Assembly: GCA_943787185.1 (NCBI GenBank)
Contig: CALSLL010000001.1
Coordinates: 186,001-250,000, forward strand
DNA: 64,000 nt
Reading direction: 5' to 3'
DNA from: UBA10349 sp003485905
GTDB lineage: Bacteria > Pseudomonadota > Gammaproteobacteria > Arenicellales > Arenicellaceae
The number at the start of each line of letters is the position of its first letter. The first letter of the stretch is position 1. The position numbers and the translations under genes were made by a program. The notes below the pieces were generated by a model. It was given only the letters and a program-made list of their open reading frames with translations, was not told the DNA's origin and made no database searches. Shown here in pieces: positions 63,738-64,000 of the stretch.

Positions 63738-64000
63738 TTCCCGCAAAAGCCTAGCCAAACAAAAATCCGTCGCGGCCTGGCCCGAATTTCAGCTAAATTT
63801 AGTAGCCCCTAAACACTCAGAGCCGGTTGCTTAAAATGTCTCATAGCCGTTACTCTCCCTATACTTTACTTGACCCGATTGAGCTTTCAATTAACAATTC
63901 ACCATCCTACGACTTTGCTTGCGCCTACGACGGCCGAGTGGGAGTTGCAGACACTCAACTAACCCTATTCGCTCTATGAGTGCAATGCATTCTAAATGAG

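Noticed and set aside
63836..63979. Small 47-codon frame at the right end
   Set aside because: No homologue recognised and no ribosome site; the last 260 bp hold nothing else I can name.

Overview
The window looks like the chromosome of a marine-type gammaproteobacterium of moderate G+C content (low-to-mid forties percent by eye). Reasons: a TonB-dependent receptor, Na+-pumping oxaloacetate decarboxylase (oadGAB), histidine utilisation through formimidoylglutamate deiminase, an RpoE-ChrR stress cluster with a cyclopropane-synthase-like enzyme, and many periplasmic c-type cytochromes and quinoproteins. I cannot place it below class level.

Layout: 0-3.6 kb, a three-subunit xanthine-dehydrogenase-family molybdoenzyme whose Fe-S subunit carries a Tat/lipoprotein signal; 3.8-5.5 kb, an iodotyrosine-deiminase-like nitroreductase and an IS30 remnant; 5.8-8.9 kb, small lipid/membrane-associated genes (DUF2878, DUF3833, DUF2141, DUF2834) behind an ECF-type promoter; 9-16.6 kb, mixed metabolic genes (rsgA, metallo-beta-lactamase fold, deiminase, arsC, CDGSH-glutamate synthase fusion, methyltransferase); 16.7-20.5 kb, a broken triheme cytochrome and a broken TonB receptor; 20.8-25.8 kb, oadGAB, an FAH-family hydrolase and a GntR regulator; 25.9-29.5 kb, a tandem pair of cytochrome/beta-propeller proteins; 30.9-36.3 kb, archaeal-type GAPDH and phosphoglycerate kinase with a MoxR/VWA pair and a DUF6152 protein; 36.3-42.3 kb, chrR-rpoE and the divergent NTF2-SDR-FAD-DUF1365-Cfa operon; 42.3-47.7 kb, a cytochrome-PQQ/TPR chimera, a broken hydrolase and a G+C-richer block; 47.9-55.2 kb, a complete hut system; 55.6-57.5 kb, remains of a protocatechuate 4,5-cleavage locus; 57.5-61.6 kb, an accessory stretch with a CsrA-like protein, higBA, orphan small genes and repeats; 61.6-63.7 kb, a cytochrome-fused sugar dehydrogenase.

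Two things stand out. First, the ECF promoter pattern TGATCC-N16-CGTAT occurs four times: divergently between rpoE and its neighbour operon, upstream of the DUF2878 operon 32 kb away, and inside the DUF1365 gene ahead of the cfa-like gene. This joins two separated gene blocks into one likely RpoE-ChrR (singlet-oxygen/lipid) regulon. Second, glyceraldehyde-3-phosphate dehydrogenase and phosphoglycerate kinase here are both of the archaeal type and lie in one apparent operon with MoxR, VWA and DUF6152 genes.

The window also carries about a dozen broken genes: in-frame stops, frameshifts (several in homopolymers), truncations and a chimera. Frameshifts in homopolymers could be assembly errors; nonsense codons, truncations and fusions are harder to explain that way and suggest ongoing gene decay. 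Five copies of a roughly 32-bp hairpin repeat (GAATG...CATTC) lie between genes. I saw no rRNA, tRNA or CRISPR array.
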